Shown here one piece after another: positions 46,246-57,255 of a DNA stretch of 64,000 bases. Within the stretch, counting starts at the first letter, position 1. Each line of letters opens with the position of its first letter. The DNA lies in the NCBI GenBank assembly GCA_025351425.1, contig JANXVY010000050.1, positions 1-64,000 of the forward strand. The letters run 5' to 3'. The DNA is from Hyphomicrobium sp. GTDB lineage: Bacteria > Pseudomonadota > Alphaproteobacteria > Rhizobiales > Hyphomicrobiaceae. The notes under the pieces were generated by a model. That model did no database searches, was not told the origin of the DNA, and saw nothing but the letters and a program-made list of their open reading frames with translations. A program made the position numbers and the translations under genes.

Positions 46246-47460
46246 GTGACCCTCGTCATTCCCACGCCTGCCCCTTGGGCCGACAAACCGCTGACGGCGC
46301 GTCTCGTGCTGGCCGATGGCACGGTGATCGCAGGGCAGGGCCTTGGCGCGACAGGCGCTGCCGTCGGGGAAGTCTGCTTCAACACCGCGATGACGGGCTA
46401 TCAGGAGATCCTGACCGATCCTTCGTATGCCGGCCAGATCATCACGTTCACATTTCCACACGTGGGCAACACCGGCACCAACGCCGAGGATAGCGAGACC
46501 TCGAACCTCGCGAGCCGTTCGGGCGTACGCGGTTGCGTGTTGCGGGCTCCCGTCACCGAGCCGTCCAACTACCGCGACACAGGGCATCTGCACCATTGGC
46601 TGGCGGCGCGCGGCATCATCGGCATCAGCGGCATCGATACGCGCGCGCTGACCGCGATCATCCGCGAAAAGGGCATGCCGAACGGCGTGATCGCGCACGA
46701 CCCGGCGGGCAAGTTCGATATCGACAAGCTGAAGGCCGATGCCAAGGCGTGGCCGGGGCTCGCGGGCATGGACCTCGTGCCGGACGTGACCAGCGGGCAG
46801 AGCTACGTGTGGGACGAAATGCGCTGGGCGTGGGAGACTGGCTACAAGCACAATGCTCACCCGGAATTTCATGTGGTCGCGATCGACTACGGCCTGAAGC
46901 GGAACATCCTGCGCTGCCTCGCATCGGCTGGCGCACGGGTCACGGTGCTGCCGGCCACGGCGACGGCTGCCGACGTGCTCGACCGCAATCCGGACGGCAT
47001 CTTTCTGTCGAACGGGCCAGGCGATCCGGCGGCGACCGGCAAATACGCCGTGCCGGTCATCAAGCAGCTGGTCGCGTCCGGCAAGCCTGTTTTCGGCATC
47101 TGCCTTGGCCATCAAATGCTCGGGCTGGCGCTAGGGGCCAAGACCGCCAAGATGCATCAGGGCCATCACGGCGCGAACCATCCGGTCAAGGATCACACGA
47201 CCCACAAGGTCGAGATCGTATCGATGAACCACGGGTTCGCGGTCGATCGCGGCAGCCTGCCGGACGGCGTCGAGGAGACCCATGTGTCGCTGTTCGACGG
47301 TTCGAACTGCGGCCTGCGGTTGAAGGACAAGCCGGTGTTTTCCGTGCAGCATCACCCCGAAGCGAGCCCCGGCCCGCAGGACAGCCATTACCTGTTCGTG
47401 CGGTTCGCCAACCTGATGCGTGCGGCCAAGGGCCAGCCAGCCAAGCCGGAACGGACGTAA
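46246..47460 (+). CDS. carA: Carbamoyl-phosphate synthase small (glutaminase) subunit
   Basis: 404 residues from GTG 46246, chosen because GGAG at 46234-46237 is well spaced and the homologous N-terminus begins here. It supplies ammonia from glutamine for carbamoyl phosphate (arginine and pyrimidine synthesis). The CPSase small-chain domain has [11 protein letters not shown] near 45 and S-G-I-D-T-R near 127; the class I glutaminase has the nucleophile Cys in F-G-I-C-L-G-H-Q near 285 and catalytic H-x-E in Q-H-H-P-E-A near 370. carB is not in the window. Confidence 0.96.
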   Translation: MTLVIPTPAPWADKPLTARLVLADGTVIAGQGLGATGAAVGEVCFNTAMTGYQEILTDPSYAGQIITFTFPHVGNTGTNAEDSETSNLASRSGVRGCVLRAPVTEPSNYRDTGHLHHWLAARGIIGISGIDTRALTAIIREKGMPNGVIAHDPAGKFDIDKLKADAKAWPGLAGMDLVPDVTSGQSYVWDEMRWAWETGYKHNAHPEFHVVAIDYGLKRNILRCLASAGARVTVLPATATAADVLDRNPDGIFLSNGPGDPAATGKYAVPVIKQLVASGKPVFGICLGHQMLGLALGAKTAKMHQGHHGANHPVKDHTTHKVEIVSMNHGFAVDRGSLPDGVEETHVSLFDGSNCGLRLKDKPVFSVQHHPEASPGPQDSHYLFVRFANLMRAAKGQPAKPERT

Positions 47461-47464
47461 CCGG

Positions 47465-49684
47465 TTATTCCGCGGCCAGCGGCATCGGCATCGAGGTGTC
47501 GTAGTGCTGGGCGAGGGCGGCGAGGTGCGCACGGATGCGGCTCTGCGGTCCCAGATAGTTGCGCTCGCTCACTTGCAAGGCGTCGAGTGCGCGGTCGAGG
47601 AGCAAGCGGCCTTCGGTGCCGTTGGCCTCGCCGGCTGCGATCAGGCACAGCATCAACACGGTTTCGATGGTGTCGGGATGGCGTTCGCCCAGCGAGCGCT
47701 CGCGGATGTCGAGGGCGTGCGTGAGCATGGACCGGGCGGGGGCATGGGCGCCGGCCAGCCGGTAGAGGTTGCCGAGGGCCGCATAGCCGGTCGCGGTTGC
47801 CGGATGCGCCGGGCCGCAGTTCGCCGCCAGGGTGCGCGTGCCGGCGTTGAGGAGTTCCTCGGCGGCGCCGAACTGGCCAAGTTCGCCCAGCACGGTGCCG
47901 ATGCTGATCATGCTCGAGGCCTGATCGAGGCTGTCCTGGCCGCTCACAGCGATGAATTGCGACCACGCCAGGCGATGCTCGGTTTCGGCGGCGTTCAGGT
48001 GACCCTGGCAGCGCAAGGCTTCGGCGAGGATGGACAAGGTGAGCGCGTATTCGCGGCTGAACTTGCCGGCCGCACGGCGGATCGACAACGCCTGGCGGGC
48101 GACGTGTTCAGCGTCCAGGCCGCGGCCTTGTTTCACCAGCGACAGGGCATAGTCGTCGACGAGGTCGCCGACGGCTGGGTGCTCATTGCCGACGGCCAGC
48201 GCCATGGTGGCCAGCGCACCGCGATAATGGGTTTCGGCGGTTGCGAAGCGGCCCTGTTCGCGCAGGCAGTTGGCGAGTTGGCCTTCTGCGCTCGCAGTCT
48301 TGGGATCGGAACTGCCGAACGCCTGCTCGCGGGCGGCCAGCAGGTGCCGATAAGCCGTCTCGGCTTGGGCGAACTCGAACCGTTCCATGCGCTCGATCGC
48401 TTCGGCGCGCCATTCGTCCATGGTTCGCGTCACCGGCCGGCGCGGCAGTAGCGGCAAGGAGATGATGTTGCCGATCGAGGCCGGCTTGGGAATCGTGGCG
48501 CTGCCAAGGGCTGACGGTTCGAGCACAGGCTCGGCGCTGGCTGGTCCCGCACGCCGGGCGAGCGCCGTTGACCGGCTCGACGACGGCGTGCGCGTGCGCC
48601 AGCGCACGGTTGCCACCGACAGGATGCCCAGAGCCACGAGCAGCTGCTGCCACGCTAACGCGTTGGGTGGCCAGTTGCGCAGGCTGCCTGGGCTTTCATG
48701 GACGGCTGCACGGGGGGGTGGACTTGCGGGCGCGGCTTCCGCTTCGGCTGCAAACGTCCGGGCGAGGGAGGGGTTTGCTTCCGTGTCCAGGCTGGCGACG
48801 GCGACGTTTACGTCCGCGTCGCGCGCGGTGACGAGGGTCGAGAAGGACAAGCTTGCGGCCGCCATCGCTTGCGGCGAGCCTAGCGTGTTGACGCGGGCGA
48901 GCGCACCCGCCGGACGGGAACCGCGATCTGTCAAAGTGACGATGGGGCCGCGCGGTCCCAGCGTGATGCGGGGCGTATTGAGAATGGCAGCCTTTGCAGA
49001 CCTTGCCGCGTCGGCATTGTTGGCTGCAAACGCGGGCAAGCTGCGGAGGCTCGCTACTACAGCCACGGAGCGGCCGTTGCGGGCCGGCGCCGTTGCGATC
49101 AGGCGGTTTTTCAGCATCAGCAACTGGTCGGGGTCGACCCGGCCGATGAACCCTTCGACGGCAGGGTAGGTGCGGCGGCGGCTGAACCGGGCTTCTTCCT
49201 GGCTCGGCGCCCAGATCACGATGACGCGCAGCTTCGCCACGCCGGACTTGTTGAATTCGAGCTTCTCGGCCACGCCCCGCGTCACGTCGATGGTGCGCAA
49301 CATGTAGAAGGGGCCGAAATCGTTGACGCGGATGTGAGCGGCCGTGCGGTTGGCCGGGTTCCAGATCAGCAGTTCGGTGCCATCGGGGTAAAGCGAGCTG
49401 GCCGCGTGGCTGTCGCTGTCGGGGTCGAACTCTTCGCCCGAGGACGTGTACGTGCCGACGTTCATGGAGTCGCGATCGGCGCTGTCGTAGAACGAGGTGA
49501 TCTCCTCGCGCTCGTTGCCGACGATGAGGCGCATTTCCTCGACCGTCTTAACCCGGTGGCAGATGCCGTTGTAGCAATGGACCTCGCCGGGGGTCTTGGC
49601 GAGCGAAGGCGTCGTGAGCGACAGGGCGGCGGCGTAGGCGGCCAGGATCGGAGCGGAAGCCTTCGACGCGTTGCGCTGTCGCAT
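47465..49684 (-). CDS. RlpA-like septal/peptidoglycan domain fused to TPR repeats
   Basis: 739 residues from ATG 49684 (GTG 49735 would add 17). A signal-type hydrophobic N-terminus is followed by a double-psi beta-barrel domain: G-T-Y-T-S-S-G-E-E-F-D, A-A-S-S-L-Y-P-D-G-T and R-V-N-D-F-G-P-F then R-x-I-D-V-T, matching the RlpA pattern. A long linker has one probable membrane helix (QQLLVALGILSVATV, near 350), followed by about seven kinesin-light-chain-type TPR repeats with A-x-A-E-x-x-Y/H-R-x-x-L. RlpA proteins bind or cleave denuded glycan at septa. The TPR half after a membrane helix suggests a cytoplasmic scaffold. Divergent neighbour is a bactofilin. Confidence 0.8.
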   Translation of the reverse strand: MRQRNASKASAPILAAYAAALSLTTPSLAKTPGEVHCYNGICHRVKTVEEMRLIVGNEREEITSFYDSADRDSMNVGTYTSSGEEFDPDSDSHAASSLYPDGTELLIWNPANRTAAHIRVNDFGPFYMLRTIDVTRGVAEKLEFNKSGVAKLRVIVIWAPSQEEARFSRRRTYPAVEGFIGRVDPDQLLMLKNRLIATAPARNGRSVAVVASLRSLPAFAANNADAARSAKAAILNTPRITLGPRGPIVTLTDRGSRPAGALARVNTLGSPQAMAAASLSFSTLVTARDADVNVAVASLDTEANPSLARTFAAEAEAAPASPPPRAAVHESPGSLRNWPPNALAWQQLLVALGILSVATVRWRTRTPSSSRSTALARRAGPASAEPVLEPSALGSATIPKPASIGNIISLPLLPRRPVTRTMDEWRAEAIERMERFEFAQAETAYRHLLAAREQAFGSSDPKTASAEGQLANCLREQGRFATAETHYRGALATMALAVGNEHPAVGDLVDDYALSLVKQGRGLDAEHVARQALSIRRAAGKFSREYALTLSILAEALRCQGHLNAAETEHRLAWSQFIAVSGQDSLDQASSMISIGTVLGELGQFGAAEELLNAGTRTLAANCGPAHPATATGYAALGNLYRLAGAHAPARSMLTHALDIRERSLGERHPDTIETVLMLCLIAAGEANGTEGRLLLDRALDALQVSERNYLGPQSRIRAHLAALAQHYDTSMPMPLAAE

Positions 49685-50010
49685 GAGCGGCCATGCCGAC
49701 GCGGCAGCGTGCCGTTTTTTCCCCCAGTTTGGCACCTACGATCTCCGCTGGACCGTACGCGATGTCCCGTTCGCGCACTGGAACCCTACTTTATGTTGCA
49801 CGTGAACACTAAACGTCACCCCACGTGAGGTGACCATATCTGTGTAAAGGACTAGTGAACCCGCTCGAACGTTGTCGAGGTCACCTGTGGAAACCGGGGA
49901 AAGACGCAGCTTCAAGGGTGTTCGGCAAGAGACATTTGCCGCGAAACATCCTTATCGTTTCAACCCAAAGGGGTTGAGTATTGCGTCGCTCGCCTTATTG
50001 GGGGAAACGC
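49685..50010. other. Divergent promoter region, RlpA/TPR gene and bactofilin gene
   Basis: About 325 bases. Holds the inverted repeat GTCACC (49815-49820) / GGTGAC (49829-49834) with CACGTG in the loop, which could be an operator. No gene recognised. Confidence 0.4.
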
Positions 50011-50483
50011 ATGCTGATCGTTGAAGCCGATATGAACGTCCAGGGCCGGCTGACGATCGTGGGCACCGTCCGGCTGGAGGGGCGCTTCGACGGAACGCTC
50101 GTCTGCTCGCGCCTGGAAATCGGGACCGATGGCTACCTGATGGGCGAGGTCGTGACCGGGGAACTCATCGTCGCAGGGCAGATCGTGGGGCGCGCGCAGG
50201 CCCGGCACATCCATCTCACGGCTTCGGCCATCGTCGAGGGCGAGCTGCGGCACGAGCAATTGCAGATGGATGCCGAGGCTGTGCTGGTCGGTGAAAGCCG
50301 CCGCCATCCGCGCCTCGAAATGCCGACCGAGTTCCTCGCGCTGGAAGCCCGCGCGCGTCATGCCGAAGACGATTTCCGCAAGCTCGAAACCGAGAGCCGG
50401 GTGCGGCGGGCGGAAGAAGCACTCAATGCCAAGGCCCAGTTTGCCGCGCTGCGGGCGCGCTTCCCGGCGCGGCGGGTGCCGGT

Positions 50484-50487
<4 letters not shown>
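50011..50487 (+). CDS. Bactofilin (polymer-forming cytoskeletal protein)
   Basis: 158 residues from ATG 50011, preceded by GGGGGAAA. The beta-helix region (about 10-100) shows the regular G-x-x-x-G pattern: G-R-L-T-I-V-G-T-V-R-L-E-G-R-F-D-G-T-L, I-G-T-D-G-Y-L-M-G-E-V, S-A-I-V-E-G-E-L, as in bactofilins. The C-terminal third is a charged coiled coil, longer than in many relatives. Bactofilins polymerise without nucleotide and position cell-wall enzymes, which fits the RlpA-like divergent neighbour. Its TAA shares bases with the stop codon of the convergent metC-like gene. Confidence 0.87.
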
Positions 50488-51671
<1,184 letters not shown>

Positions 51672-51820
51672 TGGCGAGGCACTCCGCTTGCGGCGTTGAG
51701 GCGGTGTTGTGCGTTGAGCTTGCAGGTTCGGTCAAGGTGGGACCAGACCGAGGGAGGCATTGCATTGCGGGTGCCAGACTTTTAGGCTTGGCGGACACGA
51801 CGGAAAGGCAGTGGGCGCCA

Positions 51821-52627
51821 ATGGATGGTTTGAGCGGGCCGTGGATGATGGACGAAGGGGTGGCCATTGCCGCTCTGGGCGCGCTTGCCGTGTTGGCGAT
51901 CGCGCTGCTCGTTTTCTGGCGTTTCGTGCGCCGGGCACGCCGGCGGTCGCGCTCCATCGCCGGCCTCATGATGCCGCCTATGGTGGATCAAACGGCCGGG
52001 CATGATAACGGCGCCTCAGCTCGCGGCGGCACGGTCGTGCTGTTCACGCCGCACCCGGGCGCGCACGATGCGGCCCAGTTGGAGCCGCACGAGCACGTTG
52101 CGCGTACCGTGCACGCTCACGGCGTGAGCGCTGGACATGCGGGCGGTTCGATCAGTCCGCTGCATGCCGTGAGCGTTCCACAGAAAACGGGCGGGGCGAC
52201 CACTCCTACTGCCCCCTCTACCTCCGCCTCTGCCACCTCCGCCTCTGCCACCTCCCCCATTCCCGCCGCGCCACGCCGGCGTCCCAGGCCTGCGAACGCA
52301 ATTGATGAGACGGTGGTTTCGCCCGAACTTCTGCTCGCCCGGGCGCGGAGTTTGCTCGCGGCCGGCGCACCGGAAGATGCGGCCGCGCAATTGCGGCTAT
52401 GCGTGCGGCTGGCGGGCAAGCTCAAGCAGCCGCTCATCGAGGCCAATGCGCGGCTCGAACTTGGCGATCTCGCGGGAGCGGCGGGCGATCTGACGACGGC
52501 GTGCGAGCACTGGCAGATGGCGCGCGCACTGTATGCCGATCTCAAGCTCGCCTCCGAAGGCAAGGCTGCGGAAGGCCGGATGGAGCGCGCCCATTGTCCC
52601 ACCGACTGGGTGCTGACCAAGTTCTGA
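51821..52627 (+). CDS. Hypothetical membrane-anchored protein with TPR-like C-terminus
   Basis: 268 residues from ATG 51821 (the frame extends upstream; ATG 51845 is also possible). One membrane helix (AIAALGALAVLAIALLVFW) near the N-terminus, a Ser/Thr/Ala/Pro low-complexity linker with the repeat S-A-S-A-T, then a helical domain (about 180-260) with L-L-A-R-A-R-S-L-L-A-A-G-A-P-E-D-A-A-A-Q-style TPR-like pairs. No family recognised. Divergent from metC; its end abuts the convergent secreted protein. Confidence 0.6.
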   Translation: MDGLSGPWMMDEGVAIAALGALAVLAIALLVFWRFVRRARRRSRSIAGLMMPPMVDQTAGHDNGASARGGTVVLFTPHPGAHDAAQLEPHEHVARTVHAHGVSAGHAGGSISPLHAVSVPQKTGGATTPTAPSTSASATSASATSPIPAAPRRRPRPANAIDETVVSPELLLARARSLLAAGAPEDAAAQLRLCVRLAGKLKQPLIEANARLELGDLAGAAGDLTTACEHWQMARALYADLKLASEGKAAEGRMERAHCPTDWVLTKF

Positions 52628-52636
52628 GGCGTCGAA

Positions 52637-53548
52637 TTACTGAATGACCACCTCGACTTGGACGAAGTCGCCGGGGCGGAGGAGGAAGTCGCGGCGATAG
52701 GATTTGCCGCCTTTCTTGGCGATGGCGGCATAGGTGCCCGGCGCCAAGATGTGAGTCGGGATCGCGCCCACGCTTTCCTTGACGATTTCGCCGGTTGGCG
52801 TCTGGATCGACCATTGCGTATCGGGCACCGCGTCGCCGCCGGGTTCGGCCACCAGCTTGAAGGCGACTTTGCCAGCTGCGTGGGAGAGCACGGCTTCCGT
52901 CAGCTTGCCGGCTTCGACCGTCACGTCGGCGCGCACGATGGCGTTGGCGTCGCCGTAGATCGAGGTCAACTGGTAGATGCCGGCGTTGAGGCGGATGATG
53001 AGGCCCGGCTTTGCGCCCGTCATCACGTTGGCGCGGTTGCCGAACTGATCGCGCTCATCCGACTGTATCGTATAGGTCACGGCGTTGGCGGGCGCTTCCA
53101 GGCCGCCGATGTCGGCGGTGACGCGCAGGCCGCCCGCGTTCAGCACGAACTGCTCGACCGCGCCGTCGGCGGGCTTTACCGCGATCCTGCGGGTCAGGTT
53201 TGCGCGGCCATAGGCGACGTTGACGGTGTAGTCGCCGGCGGAGACTTTGAGGGTCGGGGCCGCCTCGCGGTAGGTGGCGATCAATTTGGGCTTGCCGTCC
53301 GCTTCGGGCTTGGCCCCAAAAACCCGCCAGATCAGCCCAGCGTCGAGGCGCTGGCCGTCCGCGGTCAGCAGCGCTTCCAGGCGCACGCTCGCCAGCACGG
53401 CCGGGGCAGGGGCCGGTTCTGCGCCACCTACGCGGGGCACCGCCGTGATGCCGGTCTGCCAGTTGGCGGGGGGCTGTTGGGCGACCGCGGGCTGCGCGGC
53501 GGAAAGCCACGCGACGCCCATCAGCACACTCAAGCCTTGTTGTGTCAT
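52637..53548 (-). CDS. Secreted protein with beta-sandwich repeats, relative of the upstream VWA protein
   Basis: 303 residues. Signal peptide (1-23, ending PAVAQ). The mature part carries repeated segments of about 75 residues with the pattern P-A/T-x-x-x-x-x-x-G-x-Y-x-V/L-x-x-x-Y-G followed by V-x-x-G-x-x-x-x-x, resembling carboxypeptidase-regulatory/PEGA-like beta sandwiches. The same pattern fills the C-terminal half of the VWA protein upstream, 70 bases away on the same strand, so the two probably arose by duplication and work together at the envelope. Function unknown. Confidence 0.65.
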   Translation of the reverse strand: MTQQGLSVLMGVAWLSAAQPAVAQQPPANWQTGITAVPRVGGAEPAPAPAVLASVRLEALLTADGQRLDAGLIWRVFGAKPEADGKPKLIATYREAAPTLKVSAGDYTVNVAYGRANLTRRIAVKPADGAVEQFVLNAGGLRVTADIGGLEAPANAVTYTIQSDERDQFGNRANVMTGAKPGLIIRLNAGIYQLTSIYGDANAIVRADVTVEAGKLTEAVLSHAAGKVAFKLVAEPGGDAVPDTQWSIQTPTGEIVKESVGAIPTHILAPGTYAAIAKKGGKSYRRDFLLRPGDFVQVEVVIQ

Positions 53549-53618
53549 GGCCGTTCCGGTTTGTTTGCGTTCGAGCAGATAGGCGGGCCTCGTGGCCGCC
53601 GTATGTCAAAGGGTTGCG

Positions 53619-55619
53619 TCAGGGCAGCGCGAAGTCCAATGTTCGCGGCTGTCCGTCGGCCGCGATGTCGAGCGGTTTTTCCAGCCGCTGGCCATTGACG
53701 TCAAGGCGGACCTGGTAGCGACCGGGCGCAAGCACCAGCTTCGGGCTTGCCTGCAGCGTACGCACCACCAGCCGGCCGCCTGCGTCGCGCAGTTCCCATG
53801 TCAGATCCGGTGCACCGCCAGCCGCGGGCGGAGTGAACTTCAAAGCGACCGGGCTTGCGTCGAGCTTCAACGCTACGCGGCGGTTCGCGCCGGGCTCGAT
53901 GTCGACATCCTGCGTGGCCTTGACGTTGTGTGCGCCGATTGCCGCTTCGATGCGATAGCGGCCGGCGGCGAGCGTAAATTCGGGCGTGGGCGCGGTGGTG
54001 GTCGCGATTTCGCGGGGCTCGCCGTCGAGGCTGAGGATGCGCGCGGCAATCGGCAGCTTCGAGGCTGCAGGGCTTGCGTCTTTCTTCGCGATACCTGCGT
54101 CGGCCGTAACGGTCAGCCTTGCGAGCCCCAGCGACACCGCGCGCTTCACCACGTCGCCCGCGCCGATGCCGACCCGCTGGCGCACGTCGATGTCGCCCGA
54201 ACGCGCGGTTACGTAATAAGTACCAGCCGGCAGCACAAACGTGGGGCGGATGCTCGCCGCGCGGGCGATCTCGCGGCGGCCGCCGGGAGCGTCGGGGTCG
54301 TCCTTGCTGATCAGGAAGGTAACCCCGTCGAGCGGCTCGCCGTCGGGTTTTGCTACCGCCGTCAGTTCGAGGCGGCCGGCGCCGGTCAACAGGTTCTGGT
54401 CGAGAATGGTGCCAGGGCCGAGCACGATCTTGGCTTCGCTGGCGGCGAGGCTTTCGCTTGCGCGGAGCTTATAGGTTCCGGCGGGCAGTACGAAATCGGC
54501 GTCCTGCGCGCGGCCGATCCAGAGCGTGGGGCGGGGCTCGCCCGTTGCGGTCAGCGGGGTCAGGGTGACGAGTGCGTTGGGTGCGGCCTGACCATCGGGG
54601 ATGTCCTTGACGATTACCCGCAAGGCGGCGGCCTCCATGGAGACCTCTAGCGGCGTCGGGCCGGGGCCTGCGACCTCGACGGTTTTTGAGGCCGTAGCGA
54701 ACCCAACCTTCGCCTCGACGGTATAGGAGCCGGGGTCGAGCGGCGCCGTCAGCGTGCTGGCCGTAGAGGTCGCGCTCGGGGTTGTTGCGCCCGCCTTGGT
54801 GATGCGCCATTCGATGGGGATGGCGAGGGTGGCTGAATTGGCGGCGAGGCGCGCGCGCAGGCTCAGCCCCGGGGGGCCGGACGGCGTGGCGGGTTCGCTG
54901 GGTTTTGCGGCCTGCGCTTGAGGGCTGGGTGCGGCCGGCTGGGGCGCGCCCGTATCGAGGAGGGCCTGCCGGATCGCCTCTGGCAGCATCGTCGCTAATG
55001 CTGCCTGATCCTTGACGTCGAACAGCGTGCCGCCGGTCGATTTGACGATGCAGGCGACCCGGCCGAGCTCATCGCGGTCCAGGCCGAGAGATACGAGATG
55101 GATCTTGAGATTGGGGGTGCTGGCTGCGATCTCCGCGGCGGCTTCACACGGGTCCTGGCGGCAGTTGTCGGCGTTGTCGTGGATCAGCAAGATGCTCGGC
55201 TGCGACTGGCCCGCCAGCGCATTGGCTGCTTCACGCAGGGCGCCAGCAATAGGCCCCTTGCCGCGCGGGTTGAGCTTGTCGAGGGGCGCGATGATGCGGG
55301 CTGCATCGCCGGCTGCCACGGGCGCCAGAACTTCGATGTCGCTGCAATCTCCGCCGCGGCGGTGGCCGAAGCTCAACAAGCCCGTCTTTGCGCCGGCTGG
55401 CAATTTCTGCAGCAAGGGTCGCAGAGCGTCGCGCGCAAGATCGAGCTTGGAGGCTTTCTTCTCGCCCTCGAAGCGGCCCCACATGGACCCCGAGCCGTCG
55501 AAGACGATCATCGCGGCGGGCGCGTCGCCGGCGCGTGCTGCCGGGACGAGCCCGAGCGCGAGCGGCATAAGGGCCAGAAGGCCCAACAGTATTTGCGCAT
55601 TGAGCCTATTCGTCAGCAT
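53619..55619 (-). CDS. Secreted VWA-domain protein with multiple beta-sandwich repeats
   Basis: 666 residues from ATG 55619 (the frame is open to 55763). A signal peptide (1-30) is followed by a von Willebrand A domain (about 31-210). Its MIDAS start D-G-S-G-S-M-W-G at 41-48 is intact, but the usual Thr of the G-K-T-P-I segment is Gly (G-K-G-P-I), which may weaken metal binding. It continues with five or six repeats ending A-G-x-Y-x-V/I-x-A-x-x-G, each about 75-80 residues. Such VWA proteins mediate protein contacts in the periplasm or at the surface. Co-oriented with the smaller relative downstream. Confidence 0.85.
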   Translation of the reverse strand: MLTNRLNAQILLGLLALMPLALGLVPAARAGDAPAAMIVFDGSGSMWGRFEGEKKASKLDLARDALRPLLQKLPAGAKTGLLSFGHRRGGDCSDIEVLAPVAAGDAARIIAPLDKLNPRGKGPIAGALREAANALAGQSQPSILLIHDNADNCRQDPCEAAAEIAASTPNLKIHLVSLGLDRDELGRVACIVKSTGGTLFDVKDQAALATMLPEAIRQALLDTGAPQPAAPSPQAQAAKPSEPATPSGPPGLSLRARLAANSATLAIPIEWRITKAGATTPSATSTASTLTAPLDPGSYTVEAKVGFATASKTVEVAGPGPTPLEVSMEAAALRVIVKDIPDGQAAPNALVTLTPLTATGEPRPTLWIGRAQDADFVLPAGTYKLRASESLAASEAKIVLGPGTILDQNLLTGAGRLELTAVAKPDGEPLDGVTFLISKDDPDAPGGRREIARAASIRPTFVLPAGTYYVTARSGDIDVRQRVGIGAGDVVKRAVSLGLARLTVTADAGIAKKDASPAASKLPIAARILSLDGEPREIATTTAPTPEFTLAAGRYRIEAAIGAHNVKATQDVDIEPGANRRVALKLDASPVALKFTPPAAGGAPDLTWELRDAGGRLVVRTLQASPKLVLAPGRYQVRLDVNGQRLEKPLDIAADGQPRTLDFALP

Positions 55620-55707
55620 GGCACCGCCCCTGTTAACCTTGAGCGCGTTGTACCAGAAGCGGAATTGGATTAGCGAGAGGCTCTTTGCCGTTGGGGACGC
55701 ATCTTCC

Positions 55708-56277
55708 ATGACCAATGCTACGCTCGACCTGCTGCGCACACGGCGCTCGCAGAAGCCCGACAAGATGACCGCGCCGGGGCCGTCCGCCGATCAGCTCGAA
55801 ACGATCCTGACGCTCGCCGCGCGCGTGCCCGATCACAAGAAGCTCGCACCGTGGCGGTTCGTGGTGTTCGAGGGCGCGGCCCGCGCCAAGGCCGGCGAGC
55901 TCTTCGCGGAGGCCTGTCTTGCGGAAGACAAGGAGCCGCCGTCGCCGGTGCGGCTTCAGTTCGAGCGCAACCGCTTGTTGCGCGCGCCGGCCGTCGTCGC
56001 CGTCATTTCGCGGGTGGTCGAGAGCCCGGGTGCGCCCGAGTGGGAGCAGGTGCTGTCGGCGGGGGCTTGCTGCTTCAATATGTGCCTCGCCGCCAACGCG
56101 ATGGGTTTTGCGACGTGCTGGATCACCGAATGGGTCGCCTACAGTGGCACGGTGCGCGCGGGGTTAGGTCTTGCCGCGAACGAGCGCATCGCGGGGTTCA
56201 TCTATTTCGGCACGGCCAGCGAAAAGCCGACCGAGCGCGACCGCCCCGACATGGCGAAAATCGTCACGAGGTGGTGA
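55708..56277 (+). CDS. Nitroreductase family protein (YdjA-like)
   Basis: 189 residues from ATG 55708; the open frame extends far upstream antisense to the VWA gene. FMN-dependent NAD(P)H oxidoreductase: R-R-S-Q-K near 12, A-A-R-V-P-D-H-K-K-L-A-P-W-R-F near 37-51, W-E-Q-V-L-S-A-G-A-C-C-F-N-M near 112 and G-F-I-Y-F-G-T near 163 match the YdjA subgroup. Substrate unknown. Convergent with nadK, three bases apart. Confidence 0.9.
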   Translation: MTNATLDLLRTRRSQKPDKMTAPGPSADQLETILTLAARVPDHKKLAPWRFVVFEGAARAKAGELFAEACLAEDKEPPSPVRLQFERNRLLRAPAVVAVISRVVESPGAPEWEQVLSAGACCFNMCLAANAMGFATCWITEWVAYSGTVRAGLGLAANERIAGFIYFGTASEKPTERDRPDMAKIVTRW

Positions 56278-56280
56278 CTC

Positions 56281-57063
56281 TCAATACCTGAACTGCTCGG
56301 TCAGGATGCGTTCGTCCATGCTGTGATGGGGGTCGCACATCATGTAGAGCTCGATCTGGCGGGCTTTCTCGATTTCGACGCGGACCACGGAGCGGGTCTC
56401 GAAATGGTCGGCGACCGCGCTGACGGGGCGTTTTTCCGCCTCCAGCACGTCGATGACGATGTGAACCTTGTTGGGCAGCAGCGCGCCGCGCCAGCGCCGC
56501 GGCCTGAATGGACTGATCGGCGTCAACGCCAGCAGCTGGGCGTTGATCGGCACGATCGGACCGTGCGCCGAAAGGTTATAGGCGGTGGAGCCGGCCGGCG
56601 TTGCCACCAGCGCGCCGTCGCAGATCAGCTCGGGCAGGCGCACGGTGCCGTCGATCGAGATCTTCAACTTCGCGGCCTGGGCGGTTTCGCGGAATAGCGA
56701 AACTTCGTTGATCGCCAGCGCCTTATGGACCGTTCCGTCGCGGCAGGTCGCGACCATGAACAGCGGGTTGACACGGCTGACCTCGGTGCGCGCGAGGCGC
56801 TCGTGAAGGTCATCCTCGCGGTAGTCGTTCATCAGGAAGCCAACAGAGCCGCAGTTCATGCCGAAGATCGGTAGACGATCGTGGATGTGACGGTGGAGCG
56901 TCTGCAGCATCAGCCCGTCGCCGCCAAGCGCCACGATGCAGTCGGCCTCAATTGAGGCGCGGTTGCCGTAGCGGGCGGTCAGGGCCTGCAGCGCGGCTTG
57001 CGCTTCGGGGCTTTCGCTGGCAACGAAGGCCACGCGCTCATAAGGAGGTTTCGGCTTGGCCAT
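56281..57063 (-). CDS. nadK: NAD kinase
   Basis: 260 residues. Phosphorylates NAD to [13 protein letters not shown] near 46, [10 protein letters not shown] near 72, N-E-V-S-L near 118 and the [16 protein letters not shown] motif near 155 are the complete signature. Length as in other alphaproteobacterial enzymes. Single gene. Confidence 0.97.
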   Translation of the reverse strand: MAKPKPPYERVAFVASESPEAQAALQALTARYGNRASIEADCIVALGGDGLMLQTLHRHIHDRLPIFGMNCGSVGFLMNDYREDDLHERLARTEVSRVNPLFMVATCRDGTVHKALAINEVSLFRETAQAAKLKISIDGTVRLPELICDGALVATPAGSTAYNLSAHGPIVPINAQLLALTPISPFRPRRWRGALLPNKVHIVIDVLEAEKRPVSAVADHFETRSVVRVEIEKARQIELYMMCDPHHSMDERILTEQFRY

Positions 57064-57255
57064 ATGAGTCCTTGGGAGAGGTCCTTGAGGGGGCCTTCAC
57101 GCGATCCTGTTGGTGGAAAGAGCCGCTTTGCGCCACGATCCACAGTGAGGACCGCGGTGCGTAAAACCGGTGTGGCGCACGGCTTGCCGCGTCCAAGCCA
57201 TCGCAACGCAATAGCGCATCGGGATTGATCGCGCAAAGGAGGGCGTGCTGTTTCC

